This document shows, piece after piece, positions 9,475-16,707 of a stretch of 64,000 nucleotides of DNA. Every line of letters begins with the position of its first letter. Position 1 is the first letter of the stretch. The DNA is from JACKEQ01 sp041389565 (GTDB taxonomy: Bacteria; Myxococcota_A; UBA796; GCA-2862545): positions 310,001 through 374,000 of the forward strand of contig JAWKRP010000002.1 of NCBI GenBank assembly GCA_041389565.1, given 5' to 3'. A program made the translations under genes and the position numbers. The notes beneath the pieces are model-generated. The model saw nothing but the letters and a program-made list of their open reading frames with translations. It did no database searches and had not been told where the DNA came from.

Positions 9475-10496
9475 GCGGCGCGGTCGTCGTGTTCGGAGGG
9501 CTCGTGCTGGCCGTCGCGGTGGCCGAGATCGCGCGCCGCGTGTGGGCTGCGCAGCCCGCGGAACGCCCCGACCCCCACGGCATGGTGCAGCACGACCAGT
9601 GGGACGCCCTGCAGGCCTGGCTGGCGAGCGGCGGGAACCCCGATGAGGCCGACCCCAGCGGGTTCACGCTCCTGATGTCGGCGGCCGCGCACGATCGGCC
9701 GGAGGCCGCGAGGATCCTGCTGGCTGCGGGCGCCGCGCCCGACCTCGTGGAGCACGAAGATCTCGCGACGGCCCTGTACGTCGCCGCGACGTGCGGGCAC
9801 GGGGAGGTCGTGCGGGTGCTGCTCGCGGGCGGAGCCTCTGCGAACCGGGCCACGGCGCTCGGGGCGGTTCCCCTCCATGCGGCCGTTCACCCCGACAGGG
9901 TGGGCCTGATCGAGGATCTGCTCGCGAGCGGAGCGCACCCCGACTTCAAGAACGCGTGGCGGCTCACCCCCCTCGATGTGGCCGTCCGGGAAGGGCTCGC
10001 CGACGCCGAAGCCGCGCTGCGGGCCGGTGGCGCGCGCCGGAAGGAGGAGGTGCGCATGGAGGACGTGCTGGACGCCCTCCCGGAGGCCGACCGCGCGGCG
10101 TACACACTGCCGCGGGCCTGGGCCATCCCGCCCGACGACCCGCGGCTCGTGGCCGCGCGGACCCAGGCGAAGGCGGATCTGCCGACCCTGTTGGCCGCGC
10201 TCGACGCCGGACACGAAGCGCGCGTCCAGCTGGTGCTGCGCTCGGCGCCGGATCGCGCAGGGGAGTCCCTGTGGGCGGCGGTCGTGGGGCGCGACGGCGA
10301 CCAGCTGGAGGTCGCGTACCTCTCGGAGCCCACGATGGTGGAGGTGAGCGCCGGACCGCAGATGCACGCGCTCTCGGACATCGAGGACTGGGAGGCGACG
10401 GGTCCGGACGGCGAGACGGTCGGCGCGTACTCGATGCGCGTGACCCTCGACGGAGTCGCCGCGGAGTTCGGGAAGTACGCGGACGGTGTGCGGTAG
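9471..10496 (+). CDS. Membrane-anchored ankyrin-repeat protein with C-terminal DUF2314-like domain
   Basis: This 341-aa protein begins with a hydrophobic segment (VVVFGGLVLAVAVAEIA) that likely anchors it. It then shows about five ankyrin units (for example FTLLMSAAAHDRPEAARILL and AVPLHAAVHPDRVGLIEDLL). The last 130 residues resemble DUF2314: GESLWAAVVGRDGD, YLSEPTMV and DIEDWEATG. Its ATG overlaps the cutA stop. The fusion suggests a protein-binding module attached to a domain of unknown function. The DUF2314 assignment is from pattern memory and is the weaker part. Confidence 0.8.
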   Translation: MSGAVVVFGGLVLAVAVAEIARRVWAAQPAERPDPHGMVQHDQWDALQAWLASGGNPDEADPSGFTLLMSAAAHDRPEAARILLAAGAAPDLVEHEDLATALYVAATCGHGEVVRVLLAGGASANRATALGAVPLHAAVHPDRVGLIEDLLASGAHPDFKNAWRLTPLDVAVREGLADAEAALRAGGARRKEEVRMEDVLDALPEADRAAYTLPRAWAIPPDDPRLVAARTQAKADLPTLLAALDAGHEARVQLVLRSAPDRAGESLWAAVVGRDGDQLEVAYLSEPTMVEVSAGPQMHALSDIEDWEATGPDGETVGAYSMRVTLDGVAAEFGKYADGVR

Positions 10497-10546
10497 CGCG
10501 ACGGAGCGTGCTCCGGACCGGTGAGGCCCGCACGCTCCGCGTCAGG

Positions 10547-10655
10547 CAGGCTGGAGGGTGCGGCGCAGCCGCAGTCGCGCAGCGACCGAGCGCGAAGGCG
10601 CGAGCCCGGAAGACGGCCGCCGGTGCCGCCCGCAGGGCGGGACCGGGACGCCCAG
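10547..10655. repeat. Interspersed GCA-loop hairpin repeat, copy A
   Basis: This lies between two convergent genes and ends just before the stop codon of the minus-strand gene. It shares an identical 27-bp block (10584-10610) with copy B at 40586-40612, plus flanking similarity. It contains two perfect hairpins with GCA loops, TGCGGC-GCA-GCCGCA (10559-10573) and CCGCCC-GCA-GGGCGG (10626-10640). It resembles REP or BIME elements in size and placement and could stabilise or terminate both transcripts. Confidence 0.7.
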
Positions 10656-10658
10656 AGA

Positions 10659-12164
10659 TCAGTCCGGGAACCCGTAGAGGGACGCCACGTTCTCCTGGCC
10701 CTCCGCGCTCGCCACGAAGTCGGTGAGGCGCTTGATCGGCTCGGTGAGCACGAGCGTTCCGGCCGGTGACCCGCGACCGGGGGCGATGAAGTCGACCGTG
10801 ACGGAGGTGTCGGCGGCGGTGACCCGGGCCCACGGGAGGTCGAAGTCGATGGCGTACGTCATCACGTGGGTGACGCCGCGCTCGCGGGCCACGGCGGGCA
10901 TGCCGTCGCGCTCGAGCCGCTCGGCGAAGTCGTAGCCCTGGGTGAGGCCGTCGGCGCCGATCACCGGGAGCCCGGAGAACCAGGCGAGGCGACCGGGAGC
11001 GTCGACGCACAGCACGACGGCGTCGGGGTGCGCGCCGCCGAGCCAGCGTGCGAGCTCGATGGTGGGGTCGTCGTCGGCGATGGCGACGCTCCGGCCGGCC
11101 TTGAGCAGACCCGCGACGGCGAGACCGAGGATGACGAAGCTCGCGAACGCGGGGCGTCGGGACGCCGGGATGCTCGGGAGGAGCGTGAAGTAGGCCGCGA
11201 GGACCTCGCCCAGCACGAGCCCGGACGCGAGCGTGCCGGTGATCCAGTAGTACGCGACGAACGTGGACCAGCGGGGCGCGGTGAACAGGGTGACGTAGGT
11301 GCCGTGGAGCGCGGCACCCAGCGCGAGAGCCCCGAGGAGGCGGCGCTTTCGCGGGTCTTGCGCGCGGAGCGCCATGCCCAGGCCGACGAACGAGCCGAGC
11401 AGCGTGGCGGCCCCGATCCAGCCGAGCTTTCCGAGGGGGTCGCTGAAGTCGGGGACGGGGAACACGGATTTGATGGCGCCGCTGACCGGCACGAGGTGCC
11501 CGGTGGTGAGGGCGGTGTAGAGCAGCCAGGGGGCGGCGGTGAGGGCGGTGGTGCCGGCCAGGAGGGCGGTGCGGCGCACGTCGGGCAGGGTGAACAGGCC
11601 GATGGCGACGATGAAGAACAGGGTGTCGAGGCGCGCCAGGAACAGCAGACCGAGCAGGATGCCCGTGCGCCAGGGCCGATCCGCGCGCACCCACGAGTGC
11701 AGCACGGCCACGTGGAGGGCGCCCGTGAGCATGCCTTCGGAGAGCCAGCCCTTGTCGGTGATCTGGGTGAGCACGAACGCCGTGGCGACGAAGGAGGGGT
11801 ACGCGAAGCCCTGGCTGCGGGCGATCCGCGGCAGCATGGCGAGGATTCCCCCGGCCAGCACGACCTGGATGGCGAGCGCGCCCCAGAACATGCCGTCGCG
11901 CGCGCCTCCGGTGAGCAGGCCGAGTGTGGCGACGATGGCCATCCACAGGGGGTGGTACCCGTTCGTGGGGGTGGTGCCGTCGAACGTGGAGCCGTCACCG
12001 AGCGCGATGTGGCGCCCGATCTGGAGGTAGAACCAGGCGTCGTCGACCATGAACAGCGCGGGCACGGCGAGCACACACGCGATGGCGAGGGCCGCGATGA
12101 CGCCGAGAGCGGGCAGGGCTCCTGCAGCTTCGGGCGGAGCGCTCTGTGGATCGGGGTGGGACAT
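10659..12164 (-). CDS. Polytopic membrane glycosyltransferase, GT-C-like
   Basis: This 501-aa protein has about ten hydrophobic helices. The first outside loop carries DDAWFYLQIGRHI, matching the acidic catalytic loop of GT-C enzymes that use polyprenyl-phosphate sugars, followed by PTNGYHPLW, a motif seen in uncharacterised GT-C-like proteins. A soluble C-terminal part follows from about residue 390. It probably glycosylates an envelope lipid, polymer or protein; the substrate cannot be read from sequence. The ATG at 12164 was chosen because the frame upstream is antisense to the HIT gene. It is divergent from the HIT gene by 34 bases. Confidence 0.75.
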   Translation of the reverse strand: MSHPDPQSAPPEAAGALPALGVIAALAIACVLAVPALFMVDDAWFYLQIGRHIALGDGSTFDGTTPTNGYHPLWMAIVATLGLLTGGARDGMFWGALAIQVVLAGGILAMLPRIARSQGFAYPSFVATAFVLTQITDKGWLSEGMLTGALHVAVLHSWVRADRPWRTGILLGLLFLARLDTLFFIVAIGLFTLPDVRRTALLAGTTALTAAPWLLYTALTTGHLVPVSGAIKSVFPVPDFSDPLGKLGWIGAATLLGSFVGLGMALRAQDPRKRRLLGALALGAALHGTYVTLFTAPRWSTFVAYYWITGTLASGLVLGEVLAAYFTLLPSIPASRRPAFASFVILGLAVAGLLKAGRSVAIADDDPTIELARWLGGAHPDAVVLCVDAPGRLAWFSGLPVIGADGLTQGYDFAERLERDGMPAVARERGVTHVMTYAIDFDLPWARVTAADTSVTVDFIAPGRGSPAGTLVLTEPIKRLTDFVASAEGQENVASLYGFPD

Positions 12165-12198
12165 GGCGGCCGTGATACGAGCGGGTTCCGGAGGACCG

Positions 12199-12537
12199 AT
12201 GACCATCTTCGCGCGCATCATCGACCGGGAGATACCGGCCGACATCGTATACGAGGACGACCGTGCGCTCGCGTTCCGCGACGTGAACCCGGTTGCGCCC
12301 ACGCACATCCTCGTCATCCCGAAGAAGCCGCTGGAGCGGTTGGGGAGCGCGGATGCCGGGGATTCGGCGCTGCTCGGGCACCTGATGTGGGTCGCGGCCG
12401 AGGTGGCCCGGGCGGAGGGCATCGCCGAGTCGGGCTACCGGGTGGTGACGAACAACGGTCGCAATGGGGGCCAGAGCGTCGACCACCTGCACCTGCACGT
12501 GCTCGGGGGCCGCGCCCTGTCGTGGCCGCCGGGCTGA
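12199..12537 (+). CDS. HIT-family nucleotide-binding protein (HinT-like)
   Basis: This 112-aa protein has the usual HinT length. It starts with IFARIIDREIPADIVYEDD and ends in the histidine triad HLHLHVLGG (His96, 98 and 100). Members hydrolyse AMP-lysine or adenosine phosphoramidates; the in vivo role is unclear. The ATG at 12199 has GGAGG upstream. A TGATAC stretch about 25 bases before the start may be its -10 box. Confidence 0.92.
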   Translation: MTIFARIIDREIPADIVYEDDRALAFRDVNPVAPTHILVIPKKPLERLGSADAGDSALLGHLMWVAAEVARAEGIAESGYRVVTNNGRNGGQSVDHLHLHVLGGRALSWPPG

Positions 12538-12559
12538 GGGCCTGTCCGGGCCGTGGGTG

Positions 12560-12565
12560 TTACAA
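12560..12565 (+). promoter_or_regulatory. Probable -10 element for the ASCH-domain gene
   Basis: TTACAA in GGTGTTACAACCCC stands alone in a GC-rich gap 23 bases before the ATG at 12588. It has the extended TG one base upstream. Confidence 0.4.
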
Positions 12566-12587
12566 CCCCGCCCCCCGAGGAGGACGA

Positions 12588-12932
12588 ATGGCAACGTTCG
12601 AGCTGACGACGCACCCCCTGGCCTTCGCACACATGGAAGGCGGCGTGAAGACGGTGTACGTCATGCCGTTCTCGAACGAGCTGTCCGTGCTGTGCTCGGG
12701 TGACCGCATCGAGTTCGACGACCTGGGCTCGATCACCATCGGCATGGTGAAGCGCTACGACGACCTCGAGAGCCTCATCGACACCGAGGGCTACGCGAAC
12801 GTGGTGCCGGAGGCCGACGACTCGTCGCACGCGTGCGAGCTCCTGCGCACGTCGCCTGGCTGGAACGCGAACGCGGAGCAGAGCAAGGGTGTGCTGGCGT
12901 TCCGCGTGCGCTGGGCGAAGCGGAAGTCATAG
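12588..12932 (+). CDS. ASCH-domain protein
   Basis: This 114-aa protein fits the ASCH (ASC-1 homology) fold: KTVYVMPFSNELSVLCSGDRI, then a strand with the V-K-R-Y-D-D-L-E-S-L-I turn and EGYANVVPEA. ASCH domains belong to the PUA-like group and are thought to bind RNA; some act as nucleases or coactivators. The ATG at 12588 follows GAGGAGG. Its last six bases overlap the 3' end of the convergent HD gene. Family fit is good but based on pattern only. Confidence 0.7.
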   Translation: MATFELTTHPLAFAHMEGGVKTVYVMPFSNELSVLCSGDRIEFDDLGSITIGMVKRYDDLESLIDTEGYANVVPEADDSSHACELLRTSPGWNANAEQSKGVLAFRVRWAKRKS

Positions 12933-13409
12933 CAGGGCGCGCAGCTCCGGCGCGTCGATGCCGGCGAGCGCGGACTCGAGGAACTCGGACAGGTCGAGGC
13001 CCTGCCGGCTGTAGAGGGCGGCCTGGAGGCCCATGTCGAGGCGATCGAGCTGCTTGACGAAGCGCGCTTCGGGGTCGGCCTGGGCTTCGTAGGCCCGCCA
13101 GGCGGCCAGGAGGTCGGGTCGGGCGACCCGCTCGCAGAAGGCGACCATGGCGGCGTCTTCACGGGCATGCTTGTCGGGAACGTCGTCGTGCGGGGTGACG
13201 TCGCCCACCCAGGCCTCAGCGAGGTCGTGCAGCACGGCGTAGACGAGGGCGCGCTCGCGGTCGAGCCCGGCGGGCAGCATCAGGAGCACGAGCAGCGAGA
13301 TCCCCCAGCTGTGCGCGGCCACGGACTCGGGACCGTCGACGCCCGCGCGCACCCAGCCGGCGCGGTCGACCGCCTTGAGCGCGAAGGCCTCGAGCAGGGC
13401 GTCTCTCAC
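12927..13409 (-). CDS. HD-domain phosphohydrolase, YfbR/HDDC2-like
   Basis: This 160-aa protein has metal ligands in the expected order: His33 (AAHSWG), His61-Asp62 with Glu65 (LHDLAEAWVGD), and a later Asp. This pattern matches 5'-deoxynucleotidases of the YfbR/HDDC2 type acting on dNMPs in the cytoplasm. The GTG at 13409 overlaps the TGA of the acyltransferase gene (GTGA), so it is coupled to it. A nucleotide-salvage enzyme in this operon is unexpected. Confidence 0.85.
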   Translation of the reverse strand: MRDALLEAFALKAVDRAGWVRAGVDGPESVAAHSWGISLLVLLMLPAGLDRERALVYAVLHDLAEAWVGDVTPHDDVPDKHAREDAAMVAFCERVARPDLLAAWRAYEAQADPEARFVKQLDRLDMGLQAALYSRQGLDLSEFLESALAGIDAPELRALL

Positions 13410-14467
13410 ACCAGGTGCTCGCGCTGCTTCGTGACGCCGAACGACAGGAGCATGGGGTGGTCGGAGGCCTGGACGGCGTCGAAGTCGGCGCGCGACTGGA
13501 TGCCTCGCCAGCCGGCTTCGACGAGGATGCGCGCGAGCGGGCCGCCAAGCGCGTTGCCGGGACCGAGCGCGACGACGAGGTCGGGTGCGCAGTGCTGGAG
13601 GGCCGTGTGGACGGCCGTGGTGAAGTCGAACGGAGCGACGACCTGGTGGCCGAGCGTGTAGTCGCGCAGGGCTCGTGGGTCGGCCCAGTGAGGGCGGAAC
13701 ACGAAGCCCCGCCCGTCGACGAGGGGCACGTCGGGTGCCTGGAAGCCGAGCCCACCGAGCTCCTGGAGCGCCCGCGCCGAGGTGTCGGCCATGAGCGACG
13801 TGTGGAACGCGGAGTGGAGGGGGAGCTGGATTGGGAAGGTGCGGTCGCCCCGGACGTCGGGGGGCAGGGCTTCGAGGAGGGCCTTCACACCGGCGGTGTC
13901 TGCGCCGAGCACGGCGAAACCCCCGAGCTCGATGGACCACTCGGCGACATGCCCCGCGTCGCGCACGCGCTGGAGGGCCTGCTCGACGACCTGCCGGCGG
14001 GCCGGGTCGGTGCGCCAGGTGCGGGCCGCCGTCATCGGGTACAGGACCTGCCCGCCGATGACGTTGCCTGTCTGGTACGCACCCATGGTCTCGACGAGCG
14101 TGATGGCGTCGTCGAGCGACAGGGCTCCGCTGGCGGCGAGGGCCGTGTAGAACCCCATGGAGTTGCCGGTGACCCCGACGATGTCGAAGCGCTCGCGCGA
14201 GAGGTCGGCGAGGTCGGCCAAGCCACACGCGAACGTGAGCAGGCTCGCGTTCTCGCCGGCGACGTGCAGGGTGGACCGGTACGCGTCGGCGCCGTCGAGC
14301 TCGGAGACGGTCTTCCGGCCGAGCGCGGCGCGGTGGGCGTCGCAGCGCTCGAGCACCTCGCGGGCCCCGTCGGTACGGGGGCTGGAGGGGCGGGTGAGCT
14401 GCCCGAGGGCCGCGCGGTCGTAGCTTCCGCGTCCCGGACAGACGACGAGGGTGCGGAGGGCGGTCAT
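13406..14467 (-). CDS. Acyltransferase-domain protein (FabD/PKS AT-like)
   Basis: This 353-aa protein has the malonyl-transacylase fold. Ser103 in TGNSMGFY is the nucleophile in a GxSxG elbow where the usual His is Asn, and His222 in SAFHTSLM fits the catalytic His. It probably moves an acyl group from CoA to a carrier, but the Asn-for-His elbow and divergent sequence suggest a substrate other than plain malonyl-CoA. Its ATG overlaps the stop of the E1 gene (ATGA). Coupling to a 2-oxoacid dehydrogenase E1 hints at branched-chain acyl groups. Confidence 0.8.
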   Translation of the reverse strand: MTALRTLVVCPGRGSYDRAALGQLTRPSSPRTDGAREVLERCDAHRAALGRKTVSELDGADAYRSTLHVAGENASLLTFACGLADLADLSRERFDIVGVTGNSMGFYTALAASGALSLDDAITLVETMGAYQTGNVIGGQVLYPMTAARTWRTDPARRQVVEQALQRVRDAGHVAEWSIELGGFAVLGADTAGVKALLEALPPDVRGDRTFPIQLPLHSAFHTSLMADTSARALQELGGLGFQAPDVPLVDGRGFVFRPHWADPRALRDYTLGHQVVAPFDFTTAVHTALQHCAPDLVVALGPGNALGGPLARILVEAGWRGIQSRADFDAVQASDHPMLLSFGVTKQREHLV

Positions 14468-16671
14468 CGGGACTCCAGGAGGGCGCGCAGGCCGGCTTCG
14501 ATGTCCTCTTCCTGGACGAGCACGCGGTTCGCGGCGTCTCCCAGGGGGATGTAGGTGTCCATGCCCGTGACGCGCCGGAACCGGAGGGACGCGTCGCGCT
14601 GGGCGAGGTCGGCCACGACGGCATCCGCGATGCCGCTGGACCGGCGGCACTCGTCGACCACGAGGACCCGACCGGAGGCCTGTGCGTGCGGGAGGAGGGC
14701 GTCGATGGGCAGGGGATGCAGCCACCGGAGGTCGATGACGCGGCAGTCGATGCCTTCGGCCTGCAGGCGCCGAGCGACGCGCAGCGACATCCACAGGCCG
14801 TTCCCGAAGGTGGCGATGGTGGCGTGGGTTCCGGAGCCGTACACGCCGACCTCGTGGAGCGGCATGTGCTCTTCGGGTGCGGGGTAGAGGGTCTGCCAGG
14901 CGCCGTCGCCGTCTTCGTACAGGTCTTTCGTCATGTACAGCGCGATGGGCTCGATCATCACGCACACCCGGCCGCAGTGCCGCGCCTGTGCGGTGAGCGT
15001 GCGGAGCATGCGGGCGGCGTCGTCTCCGCGGGCCGGTGAGGCGACGAGGATGCCGGGAACGTCGCGCAGGGCGCCGATGCCGTTGTCGTTGTGGAAGTGA
15101 CCGCCGAAGCCCTTCTGGTACGCGAGGCCGGCGATGCGGACGACCATGGGGTTCGCGTACTGGCCGTTGCTGAAGAACTGCATGGAGCCGGCTTCGCCGC
15201 GGAGCTGGTCGATCGCGTTCATGAGGTACGCGAGGTACTGGATCTCGGGCATGGGCAGGAGGCCCGCGTGGCCGGCCCCGATGGCGAGACCGAGGATGGT
15301 GGTCTCGTCGAGCAGGGTGTTGAACACGCGCCCGACCCCGAAGCTCGCGGTGAGCCCGGCGGTGACGTGGTAGACGCCGCCCTTCTTCGCGACGTCCTCG
15401 CCGAACACGGCGGTGGTGGGCTCGGCGGCCAGGATGTCGGTGAGCGCCCGGTTGAGCTGGAGGGCGAGGTGCCGCGGACGGTCGGAGTCTTCGGGCCGCT
15501 CGCGGGGGAAGACGCGCTCGCGCTCCTCCGGTGGGGCCGGCGGGATGCGCGCTTCGGGGTCTTCGGTGAACAGCGGCTGCACGACCTCCGCAGCCGTGGT
15601 GAGCGTGGGACGGCGCATGGCTTCTTCGGCCTGCGCGGCGAGCCGCGTGCGCACGCCCTCGTAGAGACCGAGCACCTCGTCGGGCGTCATCCAGCCGTTG
15701 TCGACGAGCAGGGTGGCGGTTCGGCGGAGCGGGTCGAGCGCTTCGGCGGCCTCGATCTCCTCGGGCGTCCGGTAGAGCTGCTCGACGTCGGACCCGGCGT
15801 GCCCGAGCATGCGGACCATGCGCAGGTGGAGGAACCCGGGCCGGCGGGTGTGCCGGACGTAGTCGATGGCCTGGCGGGCCGCGAACCAGGCGCTCGGCAA
15901 GGAGAGGCCGTCTCCGCCGAAGTAGCGGATGCCGGAGCGGTTCTGGAAGTTCGACGCGACCCAGCCGTCGGGCGTGCGCACGCTGATGCCGATCCCGTTG
16001 TCCTCACACACGAACAGGATGGGGGCGGGGATGCGCTGGAACGACGCCCAGGCGGCGGAGTTGAAGGCGGCCGTGGCCGTGGCGTGGTTGGAGCTGGCGT
16101 CGCCGAACGTGCACACGGAGATGCGGGTCTCGCGGCGCTTCTCCCGACGTGCCGACCGGTCGAGCGCGATGGCGTACCCCAGGGCCTTCGGGAGGTGCGA
16201 CGCGATGGTGCTGGTCTGGGGAGGGATGTCGAGCTCGACGCTCCCGAACACCTTGTGGCGCCCGCCCGCGATCGGCTCGTCGGCGGTGGCCAGGATGCCG
16301 CGCAGCACGTCGAAGGTGCCTGCCGGACCGGCGTGGTTGGCGGCACGCGCGCAGAAGAACCCACCGGAGCGGTAGTGCAGGAACGACATGTCGCCGGCCT
16401 CGAGCTGCCCGCCGACCGCCACGTTGCCCTCGTGCCCGGAGCTCCCGATGGTGTAGAACCCCCGGCCGCGCGAGGCTTTCATGTCGCGCGCGAGCAGGTC
16501 GAGGTGGCGCGACTCGATCTGCGCCTCGAACAGGCGGATGGCATCGCGGGCGGTGAGGGGCGTGCCGTACTCGACGGGCTCGTCGAGGTTCCAGCGGCGT
16601 GGCGTGGGCTGGAGCGACCGGACGTGCTCCGAGAAGTTCGCGTCTACGACGGCAGCGCGAGAAACGGCCAT
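14464..16671 (-). CDS. Fused 2-oxoacid dehydrogenase E1 alpha/beta
   Basis: This 735-aa thiamine diphosphate enzyme decarboxylates a 2-oxoacid and passes the acyl group to a lipoyl E2. Residues about 1-380 are the alpha part: GSSGHEGNVAVG, then the ThDP/Mg site GDASSN and EDNGIGISV. Residues about 400-735 are the beta part: FGEDVAKKGGVYHVT, then DLRWLHPLP and VLVVDECRRSSG. The two are separate genes in many bacteria. Branched-chain (BkdA/BkdB-like) is the best guess. No E2 or E3 gene is in this window. It is the first gene of a three-gene coupled operon. Confidence 0.88.
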   Translation of the reverse strand: MAVSRAAVVDANFSEHVRSLQPTPRRWNLDEPVEYGTPLTARDAIRLFEAQIESRHLDLLARDMKASRGRGFYTIGSSGHEGNVAVGGQLEAGDMSFLHYRSGGFFCARAANHAGPAGTFDVLRGILATADEPIAGGRHKVFGSVELDIPPQTSTIASHLPKALGYAIALDRSARREKRRETRISVCTFGDASSNHATATAAFNSAAWASFQRIPAPILFVCEDNGIGISVRTPDGWVASNFQNRSGIRYFGGDGLSLPSAWFAARQAIDYVRHTRRPGFLHLRMVRMLGHAGSDVEQLYRTPEEIEAAEALDPLRRTATLLVDNGWMTPDEVLGLYEGVRTRLAAQAEEAMRRPTLTTAAEVVQPLFTEDPEARIPPAPPEERERVFPRERPEDSDRPRHLALQLNRALTDILAAEPTTAVFGEDVAKKGGVYHVTAGLTASFGVGRVFNTLLDETTILGLAIGAGHAGLLPMPEIQYLAYLMNAIDQLRGEAGSMQFFSNGQYANPMVVRIAGLAYQKGFGGHFHNDNGIGALRDVPGILVASPARGDDAARMLRTLTAQARHCGRVCVMIEPIALYMTKDLYEDGDGAWQTLYPAPEEHMPLHEVGVYGSGTHATIATFGNGLWMSLRVARRLQAEGIDCRVIDLRWLHPLPIDALLPHAQASGRVLVVDECRRSSGIADAVVADLAQRDASLRFRRVTGMDTYIPLGDAANRVLVQEEDIEAGLRALLESR

Positions 16672-16690
16672 GGCGGAGCCTCGTGGTTGG

Positions 16691-16696
16691 GCGCTC
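16691..16696 (-). promoter_or_regulatory. Possible -10 element for the E1 operon
   Basis: Read on the minus strand this is CATAAG in GGCATAAGCGG, 20 to 25 bases upstream of the E1 ATG at 16671. It is the only AT-rich spot in the short gap. Confidence 0.3.
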
Positions 16697-16707
16697 CGCT
16701 TATGCCG

